From Varroa destructor (Eukaryota; Arthropoda; Arachnida; Mesostigmata; Varroidae), in contig NW_019211456.1 of assembly GCF_002443255.2 (NCBI RefSeq), forward strand, positions 40,279,891-40,343,890: a stretch of 64,000 bases of DNA, given 5' to 3'. This document shows positions 12,621-26,000 of the stretch, piece after piece; positions within the stretch are counted from its first letter, which is position 1, and every line of letters starts with the position of its first letter. The translations under genes and the position numbers were made by a program. The notes beneath the pieces were generated by a model. The model had not been told where the DNA came from. It was given only the letters and a program-made list of their open reading frames with translations, and did no database searches.

Positions 12621-15600
12621 ACTTTAGTGAATTTCGAAATCGATCAAATAAAATCTCGACATCTAAGGTTTGCGTAAGGTTGCATCTATTTTTGCTCTAG
12701 AGAACATTCGACTGTTCAGTGCTGAAATGATCCAGCTACAATATGGACGAAAATAGTAAGTTACGTAGATTTCTCTATACGATTGGTAGAAACGTATTGA
12801 GTTAGTCATCGCATAGGATAAAAGGGGCTAGCGAATAAACTTTATCGTGTGTTAGCAAACGATATGAGCTGCTTGTAATATGCGTTTATAGTTTATACTA
12901 TAAAGATAAAGATTTATATACAGATTCCGTAGAACAAGCGCTGTTATACTTGTACTTTTGCAGCTTCTTCTGGATACTTCTCCTTCGCCGAAGATCTTTT
13001 TGGGCGCTTAACAAGTTTTTGACAATTCCCTTAATTTTACCCCTTGCTTACCGGTTTTTGGCCTTGAAAATTCTGACTATTCACATTGAAATTCACTGCC
13101 TCTCCTGTATTTAAAGTTATTATATTAGTTAAGAAACAATTACCGACTTAGGCAGCGGCTGGTGCGCGTACATCAGCATCCGAGACTAATCATCCGATTC
13201 AAGCCCTATGAGATAACTAAGCTTAGCGTTTACTGGTCATCTCCACTGGTCTTAGTTCGATTGAAGTTCAGAATGCTACTGGCGAATGTAAACGTCAGAG
13301 TTACCTTTTGAAAAACCTTCGCTTTTACCTCGGCTCGTGTTTACATAGTAAATGGCTCATAAAGACTGTTCCGTTACGCATGGATCCAAACTCGGGCTAT
13401 CAGATCGATACGCAATGACGCGACCGTTACACCACCTCGAAAAACGTACTCTGCCTGATTCGAAGCACTCACTCAGCACTAGAGCTTGAATTTTATTAGC
13501 ACGTTCATGACCAATTACTAAATGGCTGAGTCTGTCTAGATAAAAAGTCATGTACCGTTGATGCTTGATGGAACTAACAATGCTCCAAGTGAAATACATA
13601 GGGGAAAGTATAATCGACGCCCAAGTTGGCGCGTATATGAAACCCGTTCAGGTGAATGCTATAACGTTTTGGCCAGGCCAATAAAATTAGGCCTAGCCTA
13701 ATCGAAATATAGGTTGGCAAACCTATTTGTTTTCCAGTCTATTATAAATTTTGTTAGGAGTTTAGAAGCTCGTTCGAGGTACAGCATGTTTGCAGAGTGC
13801 TATTGTTCATCAAATCTCTCTCTATGGAGATTTCTTTATTCGTCTACGGACAGGGAAGATAATATACATCCAGTTCAGGTCCACTTACAGTCTTCACTGC
13901 TCTTCTTGCTCTCTTGCAACAAGCCAATTTAAAAACGCCTTGGCTTCGGAGATGCTAGTATAGCCGATGCACGGCGATACAATCATTGACGACCGACATT
14001 TTCTATGTAAAGCGAACTAAATCACAATCCATTCGTTTCGTTACGTTTCATTTCATTAAGATAGGAAAAGTATTCAGTTTAACGTGGAAAATTTTGGCCA
14101 AAAAATGACTTGTTACGGAGGGGCATGCTTTAGTATAACCTAAATGAGATTGACCGCACTGAAATCATCACCATTAGGCAAATGTCAGAGCGATTCGTAC
14201 CGTCATGCGTTTATCAGGCGGCGCTGACTTAAATAAGTGTTATATCAAGCGTGAGTGGTCATCTTGACATATGTGTTGTTTGAAAGTGTGTATGCGCCCT
14301 TAAGATCCACCAGCACTTGATCACGATTAAGGCCACCGTTCTGACCATGGATCACGTAATGCGTAGCGCTTCGTTCGTTTATTTCACGTAAAGACCTTAT
14401 CCAGTTGTTCCGCAGCTAAATGTCCCCAAGGTCACGCAAGATGGTCCACTTATGAATAATCTCTCTATTTTCTTTTGCTGAACTGAGTTACTCGACACGG
14501 CGCGATCTCTACTCATGCTTTATACACTGTGCCAGTAGAGAAGCAATGTGTAGACATTGTTTTCTATTCTTTGAACGAGTGACGTGCGTCGACGCATTCA
14601 TAGAATAGGAAATGCCCCTGAACGCAGTTACTACGATTTATCGGAGGCCCCAAACATTCAACTGGCTGCACTGCGGTGGCATCAGCGTTACTTCCTCCGG
14701 AAACAAATACAAACGGGTCTAACCTTACCCGGAATCAAGCGGCCTGGTGATCTGGCGTCAAACGCTGAAATCATAACAATGGTCATTCTTGAAGTGGCAT
14801 TGTTGTGTTTCGGTAGCTCTATTCATTGGCCCAAGGGGTCGAAAAGGCCCTTGCCTTTGCAGCACAGTCTCATGCAACCTCTTCGTCATGAGAGAAAAAG
14901 TGATTTGTTGCTTGATGCGGTCCGCGTCTCTTATGCAGAAAGGTATAATAATGAGGCAGCTGCCAAATTCGGCTCATAGGAGAGAGATAATGTCTTTTAT
15001 AACAGCATCGGTCTTTTCTGCGATCTATCCAAGGACAAGTGTCAATCAGTAACAACACATGGTTCTATTTTTTTAATGTGTTAATGTGCTAACGAATTTC
15101 TTCATTGATAAGAGAAAAAAAATCATAGAGAGTGGCAGATATCATACGGATTTACCTTTGTAGGTAAGCATCAATATTGAGGGTGAGTCTAAACCGCCAA
15201 TAACATTACCGATAGCTTAATGTAACATGAGGACTCTCTTTAAGAGCTGTGAAAACGTGTCTGCAGAACGAGTCAATGCCCAAAAGGTCACTGCGTGTTT
15301 TGCTGGCCAGAAAACTAAGCTTTCGAAGCCCTTAATTGACCTACTAGCATTCATTAGGTAGTCATGATAAGGCAATATATGAACACGCTCACATACTTCG
15401 TATCGACGGTTGTGACCCTTGTTTTTATGATTTTATAGGGTAACAAGCTGCTTGTGAGTGAGACTAGGGCTACGTCGTTAACAGAAAACGAACGAAACTA
15501 GCGCAAGCTCATAGTCACCACCTTTACTAAATATAGATTCATAATTGCTTGTTTTAATTTACTTCATTTTCAGACAGCTGCTGTCTATTCGGTGAGTTTC

Positions 15601-18600
15601 TAGCGCAAACTACTGGCGGATGCAAACGGATTGCTGCAAATCTACGACAAAAAGAGTTTTCCTTCGACGAGTCGAAGGAGTGCCTCGGTTATTTCAGTCG
15701 TTGCTGCCGTAGAAAAATCAACGAGCAAAATTGCCAAAAAGGACGTGAACACGCTCGTTCAGGGAAACCCTGCGAAGAGCTCATCCATGCCAAGGCCGAG
15801 GTCAGAAGACACAAAACAGAATTTTTCTATCTGGAAACAATTATATACACTGACAAAAATACAAGTCAAGCTTACACAATATGTGTGCTTTTAAATAAAT
15901 ACTTTAAATGGGAGCAGTGTCCATGGGATGGTTATTCCTTCAGTTTAAGCACGAATATCAGTCAAGATTTCGCCATATGTTCATGGTTGGTTTGAGTGTG
16001 TTACCACAGACAAATCAACAGCACCCACTCTGAATTGCTGAATGAGGCAAAAATCATTACAGAATATGATTGGTCTGTTGGAGTATTTGGGTCGAACCGG
16101 TTATACCAAGGAAATGTTTTGAAAGAACGGACCAAATATGTAAAAAAAAACCTGTGTGGAACTTCGTGCCGCCATATAAAGCCGGAACTTTTATTGCTTG
16201 GACTTGTGTCTTTCGTCTACTGTTCCTTCTTTGTGTCTACTATTTTTTTGAACTTTATGCCAATAAGTTGAGCATATAATGCTTAATTAGCGCGCAAACA
16301 CTATCCGATAATGATCTTTGTAAACTGTAGAAGTATCTACTACTATAGTGAAACTAATTAAAACAAAAACCGGTAACTAATGCTAGCTGCAACGATCATA
16401 CGATCACAGCTGAGGTCCAGTCGGCTTGCTTTTAGCCATTTTTGACTATGGCTGTAGGTATGGATCTTGCCGATGTAGTTAGACCATTTGCTGCTTGTAA
16501 AAAAACATGGAGATCATTCAAAAAGCTCGATTTGACATCGGAAACATGAAATCAGGCGGTTTGTAATAATTTGAACTGGATCTGTGCAATAAACAGTAAC
16601 GAAATACACTTTATACAAGAGAAATGCACAAACATTTACAAAAGACGCCATATTAAGTTCACCTGTTTGTCTTCCTTATTTTATATTGGGTCCTAATAAT
16701 AATAGCAGTGGGTGTTGCGCAGTTCGAACTGCGACTTCTGATAAATAATATAATTTCGTCCAATGTCCATCTTGTGACCAAAAACATAGTCTAACTTAAT
16801 TCTGTTACTGAAAAAAGGGTTAGTGGCTTTGCAAACGTAAGTTTGCACTTCCTGCACTTAAATTCACGATAGGCCATCGATCAATGCGAAGAGGCCGTCA
16901 ACCAGGATCTTCAAAAGCGAATACCTGGACAACGGCCGTACAACAATTTCTAATACATTGAAGATGACCAACGACAGGCATCCTCACGGTAGTACGTAGT
17001 TAACATAGCCGTCATCATAGTGGATTAATATTTACGCGACAATTTAATTATTTGCTTTATTCCATTCGAGTTGTCATTATTTTTTTTTAAGTAATCCGTT
17101 CTAATTTCGATTTTTTCTCACGAAAAGTGGACGAAAATTTCCATGACTTGTATATACAGTACAGTACCGTATATACCTACAAATCGTAACATTATTTTCC
17201 CGAAAATAGGGATCAGTTGCGTACCTGAGTCCTCGAAATTCGCTTTACATGCATTAATGATTTGTCGTATGCAGTTAAGCCACACAGAGCAAGCCTTTAT
17301 TTAGGACCAGCCGGTTCGGGTTTCCTTATTCCACCACTAAACGTTACAAAGTTAAGAACTTTTAGTTAGCGACACAAACTATAGATTTTCGTACTGATAG
17401 ATTTATAGATACTCCGCCTCGGCATTAGCTTTTTCAGAGTGCGTTTATAGCAATTCGTTACTAAGATGACAGGTGTAATGCAGGATTGCTTAATAGGATC
17501 AATCGTATGCCCTGCTAGTACGCAATGGTGTTTCCACCTGGTAAAATGATCGTTGAATTATTCCGATGGAAAAAATCAAGACGCTATATACCTGAATCAG
17601 GCTTCAGCTAGGCATAGGGTAATATGTCATGGAAGGTGTTCGCGTATATCTAGCTCGAACAAGCCATAGCTATTCGTTGTAGTGTCCCGTTCCAACGGTT
17701 CGTCCGCTTGTTTCATGTAAATTCAATTAAATGCATTGTCACGTACGAGCGGTAGCTGAAAGCGACTGCCGTATAAACACTTGTTTACTTCATCTTCACG
17801 CACGAAACGATGCAGACAAATGTCATCATTGGAGAATCCAACATCGTAGAAAAACAACCAGAACCTCATTGAAACGTTAGAAATTCTATTGCCAGTGACT
17901 GTGTTCTTGACACACTTGCCTCGCGTATATGAGTCATTCATTGAAAAAATACACGAGATATGATCGTTTAAAACATTTGGTTCGATGGTATCATCGAATG
18001 ATGTCTTACAAATAGAATCTAGATTACGACTTATAGTATATGGATATAATGGGGTACCATTTATCATATAATTCAGGTAACTAGAGAAAAATTATATATA
18101 TAAAGTACCTCGCTTATACGGAAACAATTTGCTCTGCATGAAAAGGTCTGTCTCTTATTTCTGTCCCTTAGAATACCACTTCAGTCTAGTCTAGTAATAA
18201 AAAAAAAGGCGGAAATGCGCCTCCATTTGTACTCTGTACATTAGCAGCAAATTTAACTAAACGCAAAAGTTTCTGTATGATGCTTTTAAATTTCATAACA
18301 TAATTTTTTATAGGAAATGTGGGCCTATTGAGAAAACATATCAAGCTCGTACTGCATGTATTTTAGGAATGCTGTACAGCTTGTCGAGAAGGACTTGTGT
18401 CCGAGACATGCTCGGCGCCCTGGTTGGAAGGAGAACCCATTTTGAATAGGACGTTTCAAGCGTGCTGCAAACAGCAGACAACTCATTCCGCTTCAACGGC
18501 GACCTGGAGAAGCCTCAGTTTACAGCAACGACGATTATCGAGTTTACCGGGTCCTTTTCCGTTAATGTGCAACCAAGGTTACCACTTCAATAGGACGCTT

Positions 18601-21600
18601 TTGGCATGCGAAGGTAAATGAAAGTTACTTCAATATTCTAGCCACTCTACTCTGACGCTATACGCCAGAGTTTGCACGGACAGTAAGAAGGTTACGCAGA
18701 ACGGTACGATCCCAATCGTAGCGACCAAACGAACCCGAACAACAGCACGAGTGGTGTGCCGTTTAAAATTATTAAATGTTTTTACTTAGTGAGTTTGCAA
18801 AAACGACGTCTGAGCTTTGGCACTTTAGTCCCGAATGATTCTCGAATCAGTAAAATTGTTTTGATGCCACCAGCATTACAACTTCTGTAACCTTTAGCTA
18901 TATTAGAGGTTGTTTTTAAGGTTAAATTATTACCGTCTGAAACAGTAACTTGCAATCTTTATTCCAATTGAATAATTTAATCAATATATATATATATACA
19001 TTTATAAAAGGCTACCCCCAAAGTCTCTTTGTTATACATCTTGAAAGCGTTATTATCTACAATGATTTATTTAACTATATGCTGGCCCAATCAGCTAAAA
19101 AATATATTATGTTATTATCACTATAATTAAGTTATTTTTATCTACTTGCGCAACTGTAACAGAACATATATATATTTTTTTATTATGTCGCACATCTCTT
19201 CGCTTCGCAAGTACAAATGTACATTATTATAGCTTATAGTCTTAATCATCGATCAGTACTTTTTGGGTGTGATCCTATCTTAGACATCGACGAATGCTTC
19301 TTGGGGAAGTATTCCTGCCCTCGCGGTACGATATGCCTTAATCTACCTGGAGGATACGAGTGTTCATCAAACGTTTTCGAGCTCCAGAAGATCGAGGTGA
19401 TTCCTGACTGCCCAACAGGATTCTTTTATAGTCGGCACGTCAAAGACTGTATAGGTTTGCATTCAATCCTGCTAGCTGAGTGACTATTGATTAGTAATCC
19501 ATGTTTGATAGGTATCGAATAAAAATACTAGAGCTCTAGTAGGCAAGTTTACCGATAGGGCACTTGTTGGCCGAAGAGGCCTTAGACGACGTACGACTGT
19601 ACGGCTTACTCTAAAAACATACCTTTCTTTTAATTCAGTTATGTTTAAAAGTCATGATGCAGCAAATTATTCCCGCTTAAACTCGTAGCATTAGCCACCT
19701 TTTCAGTTATTATCGGCACATTTCTTCTGCGGGTGCCGCTGGCCCAAGTTCATCAATGCGAATACTCACATATAAGCAATTCGTGTCAATGAAACGTTTT
19801 TTCAAAAATTGCTTCACCCTCTCCCCTCCCCTCCCCTCCCCTCCCCTCCCCTCCCCCCACCCCCACAACATGCCCTGCTTTGCCATTTAACATACCGCAG
19901 ATCGAGATGAGTGCGTCAGTGGGGAACACATATGTTCCCCAAATGAGGTTTGCATGAACACTCTCGGCAACTATTACTGCCGCAATAAGTCATGGACGGA
20001 TTGCGAGCCTGGCTACAGATTTCATATAGATCAGGGTTGTATTGGTAAGTCTTTTCAAAAAATACGCTCCGGCTTATAACGTATTACGTTTGCTGTAAAA
20101 TTACGACTCTTTTTTGGAAGAAGGCCATAGTCATGTATAATGGACCAAATTTGAGGCTCTCCAACAAATATATATATATACTATATGTGGACCTTAGGAA
20201 TCCTGAATGAATGCGGGTTAGTAAGCTACATATGGCTCGCTGCACGTTGATATAATTAAATTGCCGATTTATTTGTCTTTCGCTTTGAAGCAACACCTAA
20301 CGACCTGGTCTTATATTCGCTCGCCTTTTCCATACCCACATATTTTTCTGATATTAATGATATCAGACGTGGACCAATGTTCGAGTGTGCACGATTGCTC
20401 GACTGAAGAAGAATGCGTAGATCGTGGAGGTCAATACGTCTGTGTCAGTCACTGTCATAGAGGTTACAAGGTGGACCCAGTTACGGTCGAGTGCAATGGT
20501 AGGTGCAAAAGAACATCCATCTGATTAATTCTACGCCACGAATTGTATCATAAAAATTATGCTGACATTAGGTTCCGTTGAATAATCTGTAGTATTCGCC
20601 CATAATTTTAGATATCGACGAATGTATGGAAGGTACACATAACTGCACCGTATTGGAGACATGTATCAACCAGGAAGGATCCTTCCGATGCGCGGCCAAG
20701 CAATTGCCGGCTTGCAAACATGGATATGACAGACAAGGCAGCGAGACATGCGAAGGTTATTGCCGTTCAACTTTGTATAGCCAGCGCAAAATTTCATTTG
20801 CCCCTCATTCAAAGGTCACAGACCGATACGAATTTATATATAGTTTTCAGAATTATCCAATCTAACCATTTTAGGCTATTTTCTAAGACTGCGTCAAACC
20901 ACTCCGAAGCAGTCGGACTGCCCTGATATTCGTGCCGCGTGCGAGGCGTTAGCTAAGAGCGTAAGTTCTAATAAAGAATGAGCTCCTTTCCGTGAATGAA
21001 GGTGTCTTCATACAGTACTGTGCAACCAACTAAAACACAATGAAGCTACCTCTTAGGTAACACCCGCTTGGTTTCTCCAGTCTGAATTGAGAAGGTAGGT
21101 GTTCCAGGTCGGAGATGACGAGTCACTGCTAAGCTGCTTTTTGCCAACCGGCGTTACGCGTTAGATATATTTGTCGCAGGTATTGAAATTATGATGTTTT
21201 CTCCTACGTAATGCCCAATAGATAAATAAAAATTCAGAGTAAATGTTTATGTGATTGATTTTCAGACATTAACGAGTGTGCTTTAGAGATTCACAACTGC
21301 ACATTAACGGAAAGCTGCTTCAACAAAGAAGGAGGCTTCGAATGCAGAACGAAACCTGCATGTAACAAAGGCTACTGGAGAAACAAAAAAGGAGAATGCG
21401 AAGGTAATGTTATAGTGAACAGGTTACAGCATAAAAACAACTAAACACTAATAATTGTCTTATAGCAAACAGCTTGGGGTATATTCGAGTTAGTGCAGCT
21501 TGTTTTGCCCTACCCATATTCCTCTTCAGATATCGATGAGTGCAAAGAGCATCGAGAGGCATGCGGTCCGCATTCGCGATGCGTAAACATGGCGGGAAGC

Positions 21601-23017
21601 TTCGTCTGCCATAGGACCTGTGGGCAGGGCTACACACACGACAACGGGACGTGCATCGGTATGTAAATGCATTTCAAAACTTCCCGCACTGTATTGACAT
21701 TTAACGTAAATTACGGTATTTCGTCTGTTCATGACGCAGCCGCTAACTATCCGAGAATTCGTTGACAACACGTATCTATTTCATTGTATTGAATTGCACA
21801 GATATTGATGAATGTTTTACGGGAGATATCATTTGTTTAGTCGGGCAGCGTTGCGAAAATCTTGAAGGAAGCGCTCGTTGTGTTGACGAAAACTGCGAAC
21901 TCCTTGGTAAAGTGACAGCTCCTGATGGAACTTGTCTTCTGCGAAGGACGTGTGCGGATGGCTACTACCACGATCGGGGTTTTGACATCTGCAAAGGTTG
22001 AGTTAAATTCTAGTGTGCTTTGAAAATAGTACCTAGTAATCGTTCGATATAGTTTTTTATCTGTGAGCGTGCAGGTTTCGGTAAAACTATACGGTTCTAT
22101 TAGTCGTCCTATCAATTCCAAAGTGTTTGTCGGTTTCTTACCCCACTCTAGTCGACTAGATGAAAACAAACGGACCTCCAGACATTCCTAAATAACCTCT
22201 TTTTCATGGTGAAATTACCAAAAACTTCCGACCTTCCGAAAAATGAGTACGTCTCTTCAGCGTGAGTAATTAACCGTTGAAAATATATGCGGTGTTTCTA
22301 AGAATAACTATTGATGGTCAGCGAAGGCTAACGTTCTATTATGAATCGTATATTTTTTTTTACAGGAACTATATGTTTACTTTTAGTAATGAGGAACTTT
22401 ATTTAAAATTTGTTACAATGTACATTTATTCACTAACAGAATTTTGACGACTAAGAACAGATCCGCTCATTTCTATCGGCGTTTGTCCTCTAGAATATTC
22501 TTATATATAGGCTAACATGATGACACGAATCCATAATTATATATCTGTTCTTCGTTTTGCTGCAAAGATATCAACGAGTGCGTTTTAAAATATCCAGCTT
22601 GTGCTCCCGACCAGGAGTGCATAAATACCATAGGATCTTATCGTTGCACCCGTATTATCAGTCGCGACTCCGGCATTAAGTGCCCCGAAGGGCTAAAACG
22701 CTCAGCAAACGGAACAACCTGTGAGGATGTTGACGAATGTCAAGAAGGTTGGTAGGTTCCACTTAATTTCGGAAAAAAAAATTACAAATTTAGAAATCGA
22801 TGCATTTTTCGTACAGAGTTTCTCTAATTGCTGTCAGTGTCTATGAACTAACCTAGAAAGGCTGCAACTACTAAATTTAGGAGACCCGCGTTTCAGGTGA
22901 ATCCGGATTGCGTTTTTACTGGTAACGAAACGTTAGTTAAGCGCTGCATGAACTCTGTTTACTGGCTGTTGAACTGGTGGTATTCCTTTAAATGTGAATT
23001 TACACAACTATTAATTA

Positions 23018-23053
<36 letters not shown>

Positions 23054-26000
23054 TGGAAAAAATTAACATTAAGAGAGCTTTTGCCTGAATTTATAGGTCT
23101 GCACACATGTGACCCACACACTGCAGATTGCGATAATACGTTTGGTAGTTACCTTTGCCACTGTAAAGAAGGATTTACTAGTGACTGGAGGGGCATTTGC
23201 GTTCGAGCGGAGCAAAACTGGAACGTCTCGGAAAAATCGAAGTGCCCTCTTGGATATCGACCGGACGGCGAAAACTGCGAAGGTATGTGACAATTATACT
23301 GTTATTTAGGACTTTTTTTTATAGCTTGTCGTCAATGAAGCCACAAAGCGAATATGATTTAAAATGGAAATTGTTTTATGCTCAACCGTAAATTAAACCG
23401 TTTGTTTGTTTCTAGTGTCATAAAAATGGCTGAAATGATTTATCTGGTTATCGCTGTATCTAGTGGTTTTGGCGAAATTATGGCGAGAGCCTACTTACTC
23501 GTAAACAGACTGAGTAGCGTAAGGATTTATCGCAGTGTTTTTTTAAATAGTCTTAGCCATAACACAATGTTCCCCACCGTTATAATCTTATTGTGAGTTG
23601 ACCAGAGTAGTCAAGTCTCATTTGTTTAAAGCATAATTCAAGGTTCGTGACTTTTAGTCGAACATCTTATTTTGAGTGTATATATAACTCTGAAGCATTT
23701 GTTTATAGATATCGATGAATGTTTTGAAATCGCCCGGGTCGGCAATCCGTTATGTGAACATTCTTGCGTGAACCTTCCCGGAACGTACCGTTGTACATGT
23801 CACAATGGATTTGAGCCCGATCTCTACGACCCAACAAAATGCATAGGTCTGTAGAACCAAGCAACGGTTACGCACATTGACTCAACTCGCTCGTACTTAC
23901 AAAGTGAAGATTATCTGTCAGGTGAAGATAACCAGCTGTATAGGAAGCCTTTTACCTGAGCGGCGTTATGAAAAAAATGCTCATACGCCTAACGGACTAT
24001 TGTACGATGGATTGCAACGTTTTCTGGCCTCTTTTGATGCATAAAAACACATCAATTCTAGTTCTAGTCAAAACATTACTATTGTTAATCTACTTTATAG
24101 ATAACGGCTTCTGTTTCATATATATATCTACATAATTATTTAGCAAGACGAAACCTTGTATTTGGGGCAGTTATAATAAGACTAACCCTTTAACTGTCCT
24201 TAATAACTTGGTAAACATGTTCTCTTTTAAGACGTGAATGAATGTGAGCGCGGCTTATGTAAAGGCGTTTGTATCAATAAGATTGGATCGTTTGAATGCA
24301 CCTGCCCACCAGGTAAGTGACGACCTCAGTCAATTCACTATTAGAACAGAAACAACGTTTTATTCAACTTTTTCTGAACGTTCTTTTGAATAAACGCCTC
24401 CATCGTTTTTCATCGATTGAAACATACTGCCCAGATGATTATACCTAGCAAACATCGACTTTGCCGTAAGAAAATACGTCTTGTTTTTAGTTTTCTGTGT
24501 AACGTGAGCTCGATTAACTGTTAACACTTAGAAAATCCTTATAAAAATTTTGCGGCTATTTTGTAATAAGCTAATCATTAAACTATTATCTACCTTCGAT
24601 TTGAAAAATGAGATGAGCTTTTTTCTCTCTAACACCCCCACGATTACCTCCACTCGTTAAAATCCGTTTTTCTTTCTAGATAATTTGCACAGAAAATACT
24701 TTAGAACTGTGTTTTTTCTTTCGTTGCCTCCTTTATGACAAAATAATACTCCTTTTATTTCTTTTTTTTTTTTCGAAGAAGCCGCTCTCTGTTCGAACGA
24801 TCTGTTTTATAACAGTTGGATAATTTTTAAAGAAACATCTTATAATAGCTGAAGCAAATATTTAAGAAATTCCATTTATTATCAGATATATAATAATTGC
24901 GGAAAAAAGTGAAGAAGTAAATTGTAGTAGGCGATTTAATGCATGGAAACATTAAAAAGAAAAAAAAAGGCTAGATATTCGTTGAGCTCTAGTTTGGGTC
25001 AGTTGTACCGATGGAGAGGCGTTAATATAGAAATACAGCCGAATAATTATAATATCTATTTACTATAATATAATCGATACTATAATATCTATAATATAAT
25101 TTATCAGGAGGCCACAGGTCTAAACATTTATAGTGCTCGTAGAAATCAAAGCAGATCCAGGAACAAAATTAAATCGTTAAGTACGTCGTTCAAATTTATA
25201 GTCCGTTTTGCTTTAAATAAAATAGTGATTTACGCAACTTCACATAATAACCTGGAAGTGAGCGACCGTAACTTCAATGCTTGGATTCCTATCACACCGA
25301 TGGGTGTAGATTATATATCTAGATTGCATAATTAGGATACTATAAATTACATATGCCCATATTATTATCCATTTTTTTTTATTAAATTTCTAGGCTTTGT
25401 GATGAACGGGCCATCAGCATGCATAGATATTGACGAATGCCGTGCCGGGACTAACAATTGCACAGGCAGTGAAAAATGCATCAATATTGAAGGTGACTTC
25501 CGATGCGTTGACTTCACCTGTCCTGAAGCATCGATGTATAAAAAAGACGCAAAACGATCGTGAGTAATTCAATAAAAGAGGTTTCCGGCTTTCACACAAC
25601 TTTCATGTACCATATTTGTTAATCAACTTTCTCAATAAATTTTCTTACGTAGCTGATTGTTAAAACAATGCAAGTAGAAAAATAAAATCCAACGCTAATA
25701 GAAAGCTAAGGTAACTTATCTGGTCGGGCAGTTCCGTATAGTATGGAGTGGTCTTATATACTCTATATAGTAAAGCAAGCCATTTACAGTAATCCTACTT
25801 GCAGAAAGGCAACTCGTATCTTGAATCTATAATGTTAAATTCTTGTATCTATACAAAAACAGTGCACAAGCGAAATTTTCTCTAAAAATTGAATTTCCTT
25901 AACCATATACATTTGTTTAGTCGATGCATTAAGGCCTGGGAGAAACTGGCGTCGGACTTCTGATCCTACCAGGGTCTAGAATTGAATCAGACGCTTGGAT

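Noticed and set aside
14584..14979. 131-codon plus-strand ORF in fibulin intron 1
   Set aside because: Its codons read as an irregular mix with no domain, no good start context and no splice evidence; likely chance.
20867..20960. Possible extra fibulin exon after an AG near 20875
   Set aside because: It lacks the EGF cysteine pattern, and including it would break the otherwise continuous phase of the EGF exons.
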